A stretch of DNA of 25,823 nucleotides. Source: Rhodobacteraceae bacterium UBA6141 (GTDB lineage: Bacteria > Pseudomonadota > Alphaproteobacteria > Rhodobacterales > Rhodobacteraceae). The number at the start of each line of letters is the position of its first letter. Positions within the stretch are counted from its first letter, which is position 1. Location: positions 1 through 25,823 of the forward strand of contig DIVD01000074.1 of assembly GCA_002423245.1 (NCBI GenBank). The letters run 5' to 3'. The notes beneath the pieces are model-generated. The model did no database searches and was not told where the DNA came from. It saw only the letters and a program-made list of their open reading frames with translations. The position numbers were made by a program, and so were the translations under genes. Shown here in pieces: positions 21,695-25,823 of the stretch.

Positions 21695-24028
21695 TCAGCG
21701 CGCGAGCTGATTACCTGGGCGGCTCTGGCGGCGCAGCTCTTCGGCGAGCGTCACGCGCACCGTGTCCTTCAGCTCCCTCGACATCTTTCGTGCCAGGTCG
21801 TCATTCTGTGCCGGGGTGCCAGAGGATCCATTGATCGTGATCGGGGAATTGATGGTGATCGACTGTGCAACCTCACCAGACTTCGCAGGAAGGCCGCTGG
21901 CGGGCTTTGCGATGCCCGGGCTAGTCACCAGCCCGCCAGCGGCATAGCCCCTCTGCGCCGCCCGGTGGAGCGTCTCCAGGTTCTGCACCCCGATGCGACG
22001 GGTGGCATCGGCGGACAGAACGAACTCGCCCTTGTGGACGATCCCGGCGGGCTGGTGCTTGCCGCCCATGCCGGTATACCCGCCATCGGCGAAGGGCATC
22101 AGCAGGCCACCAAGCGCGGCAGCGGCACCGCCGCCGGCGCCAGCACCGCCGAACAGGCCCATGACCATTTTTTGAATCTGCGCCTGCGCGATCTGCACCA
22201 GCAGGTCGGCCAGTGCTTCCTCGGCAGATTTGGCGCCGGTCAAGACCGAAGTGAAGATCGAGGACAGTGCCTCGGCACCCGCCTTGCCGCGGTCCTCGAC
22301 CGCTTGCAGATCGTCGGCGGCCTTCTGCGCCGCCGCACCGGCCCGGGTGTGGGCTTCCGCCAGGCGGTCGATCTCGGCCGTCAACTCGGGCGTGATCGTC
22401 TTGCCTGCGGCCTGTGCGGCGGTCAGCAGCTCGGCACGGGTGCGGGCAAATTCGAGGGCGTTGGAATATTCCTTTCCAGCCTGCGCGGCGGCCAGCAATG
22501 AAATTGCCTCGGCATCCAGCGCGGCAATCTCGCGTTGAAGCCCCTCGACGGCGCTTGCGAAGTCATCCTTCCCACCGCCGCCCCGTGCCGGTTTCGGCAG
22601 CTCGGGCTCGCCCAGCAGCGGCGGGGGCGCCTTGGGGCGCGGCGATGTGCGCGGCGCATAGGCACCGGGCGGCAGCAGGTTGCCATCGTCGGTGAGCGGA
22701 ACGCCGGTATCCATCAGCGCCAGGCTGTTGACCTCGGCATGGGCGGCCGCCGCCGCAGCGGGAAGTTTGTTGATCCATTCCAGCAGGCTTTGAACCTGCC
22801 CGATCACGCCCGCGAGACGCGCCTGATCCAGGTCAGACATGGCGGTCAGGCTGGCCTCGGCCTCGGTCGCCACGGCTTTCAAAGCCTCGGAATACTCGGT
22901 GCCGCTGATCGTGCCATCATCGAACGCCCGTGCGGCCTCGCCGATCCGGCTGGCAAGGTCGGTCAGTGTCGAGGCCCCGGCCACGTCGCCAACGCCGCGC
23001 AACATGGTCGAGGCGCTCGACAGCGCCGGGACAAGCTGGCGCGCTTCGTCGGCAAGATCGCGGTATTCTGTCGCAAGGCTTTCGACCTGCGCCAGCGCAT
23101 CCGCCGGAACCTCGGACAGCGCGGCAAGCGCATCGGCGGTGCCAGTGCCGAACAGGCGGGCCGCCGCGCCTTCGTCGAATTTCAACTTGGGCAGCTCGCG
23201 GTCGATCATGCCGAAGAACAGCGCGGCCTCGACCACGCCCGTGCGCCATACGCTGCGCAGACGTGCCTCGACCTCGGCGAACTTGGCATCGAGCTTGGCG
23301 GCCTTGGCGACCATATCGCTGTCGATCACCAGCCCCAGGGCGCGGGCGCGGTCGATCTGTGTCTGAATGCCCTCGGCGCCCTTGTCCAGAAGCTGAACGA
23401 ACTGCTCGCCGCCGGTGCCGCCGAAAATCTCATCGGAAATGCGGATGCGCGCGGCCTTGTCCAGCTTCCCGAGGCGGCCGATGATCTCGACCATGAGTTT
23501 CGAGGGGTCTTTCATCTTCTGGGCCAGCTCTTCGGCGCCGAAGCCCAGCCGCGCGAATGCCTCTGCCGCCGGACCGCCGCCCGTGATCACGAACTCATCG
23601 GCCCGAAGCGACAGCTCCTTGAAGCCATCGGTCAGGGCGTCGATCCCGATCCGATTCTGTTCGGCAACGAACTTCCATTCCTGAAACGCCTCGGCCTGCA
23701 TCCCGCTACGTTTCGCCGCATCCCCGATTTCCGCGATGCCGGCGACGGTCGAGCGAACGGCCGCGACGCTGCCGCCGATCCCGATACCCAGGGCGGTGCC
23801 CGCCAGCCCGGCCAACTTGGGCGACACGAATTTCTGGAACACTGCACTCATGCGGCCGCCGGCGGTTTCGTAGCTTCGCGCCATCGAATCCGCGCTTTGC
23901 TTCGCCCGCCGCTCCATCGCACCGGCGGCCTTGCCCTGCGCTTGGCTGGCCTTTTTCAGTGCTTTTTCGAGCTTGTCGATCCGCGCCTCGACGGGGACGA
24001 TCAGGCCGGGAAGGGTCATCTCATTCAT
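21695..24028 (-). CDS. phage tail tape-measure protein
   Basis: A 777-residue protein that sets tail length and helps DNA entry in long-tailed phages. The N-terminal 60 residues form a basic coiled coil (KLEKALKKASQAQGKAAGAM). A Gly/Ala-rich hydrophobic segment follows (about 75-100), then long helical regions, a Pro-rich hinge near 480-510 and a second helical block. The hallmark C-terminal motif, FADGGYTGMGG then GIVHKGEFVLSADATRRIG, begins at residue 646. It starts at 24028 with GAGAGG about 7 bases upstream, inside the end of the terminase gene. It is directly downstream of terminase (11-bp gap), where a portal gene is expected. By length it would specify a tail of roughly 115 nm at 0.15 nm per residue, if functional. 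Confidence 0.92.
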   Translation of the reverse strand: MNEMTLPGLIVPVEARIDKLEKALKKASQAQGKAAGAMERRAKQSADSMARSYETAGGRMSAVFQKFVSPKLAGLAGTALGIGIGGSVAAVRSTVAGIAEIGDAAKRSGMQAEAFQEWKFVAEQNRIGIDALTDGFKELSLRADEFVITGGGPAAEAFARLGFGAEELAQKMKDPSKLMVEIIGRLGKLDKAARIRISDEIFGGTGGEQFVQLLDKGAEGIQTQIDRARALGLVIDSDMVAKAAKLDAKFAEVEARLRSVWRTGVVEAALFFGMIDRELPKLKFDEGAAARLFGTGTADALAALSEVPADALAQVESLATEYRDLADEARQLVPALSSASTMLRGVGDVAGASTLTDLASRIGEAARAFDDGTISGTEYSEALKAVATEAEASLTAMSDLDQARLAGVIGQVQSLLEWINKLPAAAAAAHAEVNSLALMDTGVPLTDDGNLLPPGAYAPRTSPRPKAPPPLLGEPELPKPARGGGGKDDFASAVEGLQREIAALDAEAISLLAAAQAGKEYSNALEFARTRAELLTAAQAAGKTITPELTAEIDRLAEAHTRAGAAAQKAADDLQAVEDRGKAGAEALSSIFTSVLTGAKSAEEALADLLVQIAQAQIQKMVMGLFGGAGAGGGAAAALGGLLMPFADGGYTGMGGKHQPAGIVHKGEFVLSADATRRIGVQNLETLHRAAQRGYAAGGLVTSPGIAKPASGLPAKSGEVAQSITINSPITINGSSGTPAQNDDLARKMSRELKDTVRVTLAEELRRQSRPGNQLAR

Positions 24029-24039
24029 GGCGGCGCCTC

Positions 24040-25650
24040 TCAGAATGTGAACAGGCCGCCCGAGTCCGGGGCGGCATATTGGCTGATATTGCTTTCGGCC
24101 GCACAGGCCCGGCTTACCGCCATTGCGGCGGCAACGGCGCCGTCAATGCGGTCGGTCTTTCTGGCCTTGTGCATCCGGGTCAGGCCGCTTTCGCTGCGGC
24201 TGGCGACCACGCTGTCGAAGTGATGCCGAAGCACCGGGTGGCCGTTGTGGCGGATCATCCGGCCGTTCACGACGCGCTCAAGATCGCCGATGGCAACGCC
24301 CATTGTCAGGGGTGCCTGCCGCATCTCGACCACGGGCAACCCTTCGTCGTGCAGATGCTGCATGACCATGCGGGCAAGATGCGGGTCAAAGGCGATCTCC
24401 TGCACATCGAAGCGGCCGCACAACTCGCGGATGTGATCCTCGACGGCCGAAGGCTCGATGACCGGCCCGTCGATCACCTCGATCAGCCCTTCGTCGCGCC
24501 AGCGTTCATAGGGCACGCCGTCACGGTCGCCGCGCGCTTTCAGATCCTCGCCGGGCAGGAAGAACCATGGCCAGATCGTGATGGCGCCGTCATCGTGGCG
24601 CCAGGCTGCGACAACGGCCGTCAGGTCGCCGTTCACCGACAGGTCAACGCCGATCCAGCACGGCAGGCCCTCAAGCTCCTCAAGGTCGAAGTCGAAGCGC
24701 CGGGCATCATAGGTGTTCATGTCGAACAGCGGATCGCGGCTGTTCGACATCCATTCATTGAGGTTGAACTGCCTGAACGCATAGGCATCGCCAGGCCGCC
24801 CATCGGCTTCCTTCGCCAGCGTCCGCAGACCCTCAAGGCTGGGGAAGCCATGCACCAGGCCCGGGTTCACGCGGTGCCACAACGCTTCATCCTGCCAGTC
24901 GCAAGCGCCCTCTGGCGCGAACAGCACCGGCAGGAACGCGGGGTTGTCGATCTCGCCCAGGGCCACGCGCCGGGCGTAGTCGAACTGTTCGGCGGCGACA
25001 CTCTCGTTGCCACGCCCGGCCGTGGTGGCAATGACGGTCAAGCTATCGTCAATCTTCGCGGTGCCGGATCGAAGGGCTTCCCAAAGGTCGCGCCCCTTCC
25101 ATGCGTGCAGCTCGTCGATCAGGGTGAAGCTTGGGGTCAGGCCATGCGCCGCGCCGCCATCCGATGCGAGGGCGGTCAGGGTCGAGCTGTTCCCGCCGAA
25201 GCTGATCTGTTTTTTTGAATTGAAGGCATCGCGGATCGTCACCGCGTTCTTCAGGCGGCGATCCTCGCGGATGATGTTCGCGGCCTCCTTGAAGCCGATG
25301 CTCGCCTGTTCCCGGTCGCAGGCGGTGAACAGCACCTGCCCGGCGGCGCGCGTTTCCGGGCCGAACAGGTGCAGCAACGCCAGTGCGGCGGCGAGGCTGG
25401 TCTTTCGGTTTCCGCGCGGCAACAGCAACAGCACCGTCTTGACGATCCGCCGCCCGTCAGGGTGGCGCGGGCCATAGATGCGGCGCACGATGCGCTCCTG
25501 CCAGTCGTAAAGCTGGAAGGCCCTGCCCGGCGCGGTGCTGGCCGGATGCTTGAGGCGGCGCAGGAACCTTACAGCCTTGTCGCCATGCCCGAACGGGTCA
25601 GGGATGACGCTGCCGTCATAGATCCATGCAGGGTAGGTGCTGGCCTTCAT
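24040..25650 (-). CDS. terL: phage terminase large subunit
   Basis: A 536-residue DNA-packaging motor of the HK97-like Terminase_1 class. The ATPase domain has Walker A PRGNRKTS (78-85, with Arg where Gly is usual), Walker B FTLIDE (175-180) and coupling motif ATT (208-210). The nuclease domain has acidic residues D336 in GVDLSVNGDLTA, probably D422, and D503 in DRIDGAVAAAMA. It appears complete, so packaging and cleavage could still be active. I use the ATG at 25650, which overlaps the small-subunit stop (TGATG); a GTG one codon earlier is possible. The next gene is the tape-measure gene rather than a portal. It would act with the small subunit, portal and procapsid of an intact or helper phage. 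Confidence 0.95.
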   Translation of the reverse strand: MKASTYPAWIYDGSVIPDPFGHGDKAVRFLRRLKHPASTAPGRAFQLYDWQERIVRRIYGPRHPDGRRIVKTVLLLLPRGNRKTSLAAALALLHLFGPETRAAGQVLFTACDREQASIGFKEAANIIREDRRLKNAVTIRDAFNSKKQISFGGNSSTLTALASDGGAAHGLTPSFTLIDELHAWKGRDLWEALRSGTAKIDDSLTVIATTAGRGNESVAAEQFDYARRVALGEIDNPAFLPVLFAPEGACDWQDEALWHRVNPGLVHGFPSLEGLRTLAKEADGRPGDAYAFRQFNLNEWMSNSRDPLFDMNTYDARRFDFDLEELEGLPCWIGVDLSVNGDLTAVVAAWRHDDGAITIWPWFFLPGEDLKARGDRDGVPYERWRDEGLIEVIDGPVIEPSAVEDHIRELCGRFDVQEIAFDPHLARMVMQHLHDEGLPVVEMRQAPLTMGVAIGDLERVVNGRMIRHNGHPVLRHHFDSVVASRSESGLTRMHKARKTDRIDGAVAAAMAVSRACAAESNISQYAAPDSGGLFTF

Positions 25651-25823
25651 CACCGCACCGCCAGGGGGTTGTCGTCGTCGTCACCCTCGGGGGCGCTGTT
25701 GCCGATGCGGGCGCGGCTGGTCGGTGTCAGCCCGTATTCGGATGCGAGCTGGCGGGCGGTCGAAGCGGCACGGTTCAAGACGCCGAAGAGCTTCACGTCG
25801 ATCAGGTCGCCGGCGAGGGCGCG
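25650..25823 (-). CDS. terS: phage terminase small subunit, P27 family (partial, 5' end off window)
   Basis: Only the last 57 codons are present, open to the window edge. The stretch TARQLASEYGLTPTSRARI is the typical C-terminus of P27-family small terminase subunits, which recognise the packaging site and recruit the large subunit. The tail is acidic (EGDDDDNPLAVR). The stop TGA (25650-25652) overlaps the large-subunit ATG by one base, so translation is coupled. Its start and any cos or pac site lie outside the window. Confidence 0.85.
   Translation of the reverse strand, partial: RALAGDLIDVKLFGVLNRAASTARQLASEYGLTPTSRARIGNSAPEGDDDDNPLAVR

Noticed and set aside
25423..25440. Inactive Walker A in the terminase large subunit because Gly is replaced by Arg (NRKTS)
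   Set aside because: The Lys-Thr core and the surrounding fold are kept and the rest of the motor and nuclease motifs are intact, so it is more likely a family variant than a defect.

Overview
The window looks like chromosomal DNA of a GC-rich alphaproteobacterium, most likely a member of the Rhodobacteraceae. The evidence is the very high GC content with long antisense shadow frames, and recognisable gene types: a fused ArsR/arsenate reductase, an SseB-family gene overlapping a uracil-DNA glycosylase gene, a KpsE with an Ala/Pro-rich N-terminus, and a DUF2126 transglutaminase cluster. This assignment rests on gene style only; no 16S rRNA gene is present.

Layout, left to right. (1) Positions 1-6595, minus strand: a three-gene operon of a large transglutaminase/DUF2126 protein, a circularly permuted ATP-grasp/alpha-E fusion, and a second transglutaminase cut by the window edge. 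This is the peptide ligase/peptidase cluster that is often linked to the Anbu proteasome homologue. (2) 6903-9892: two small exported proteins (one with three EF-hands) transcribed divergently from an OmpR-type response regulator and histidine kinase pair. (3) 10069-12981, minus strand: an ArsR-ArsC fusion with a near-perfect operator over its start codon, a small glycine-zipper lipoprotein with a terminator, and an overlapping pair of uracil-DNA glycosylase and SseB-family genes. (4) 13114-17742, plus strand: NhaA, then a capsule/Kdo block (ABC ATPase, KpsE-like export protein, KdsA) behind its own promoter. A ParE-like toxin remnant lies in the gap before an HI0933-family flavoprotein on the minus strand. 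(5) tRNA-Gln(UUG) at 19143-19217 ends the ordinary chromosomal part.

From the tRNA to the right edge the content is phage-like and runs on the minus strand: terminase small subunit (partial), terminase large subunit, then directly a tail tape-measure protein and a terminator. The portal, protease, capsid and connector genes normally found between terminase and tape measure are absent. Beyond the terminator lies a gene-free block of nearly 1 kb. It holds a nest of repeats: two 90-bp hairpin elements with 28-bp arms, a 47-bp direct repeat in two copies, further copies of the hairpin arm motif, and a 48-bp tandem repeat. An unrecognised 294-aa protein and a 70-aa protein with an operator-like palindrome in its promoter complete the element. 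No integrase is visible.

The best candidates for something undescribed are the repeat nest and the reduced terminase/tape-measure element. The transglutaminase/ATP-grasp operon is a recognised gene cluster whose biochemical product is, as far as I know, not established.
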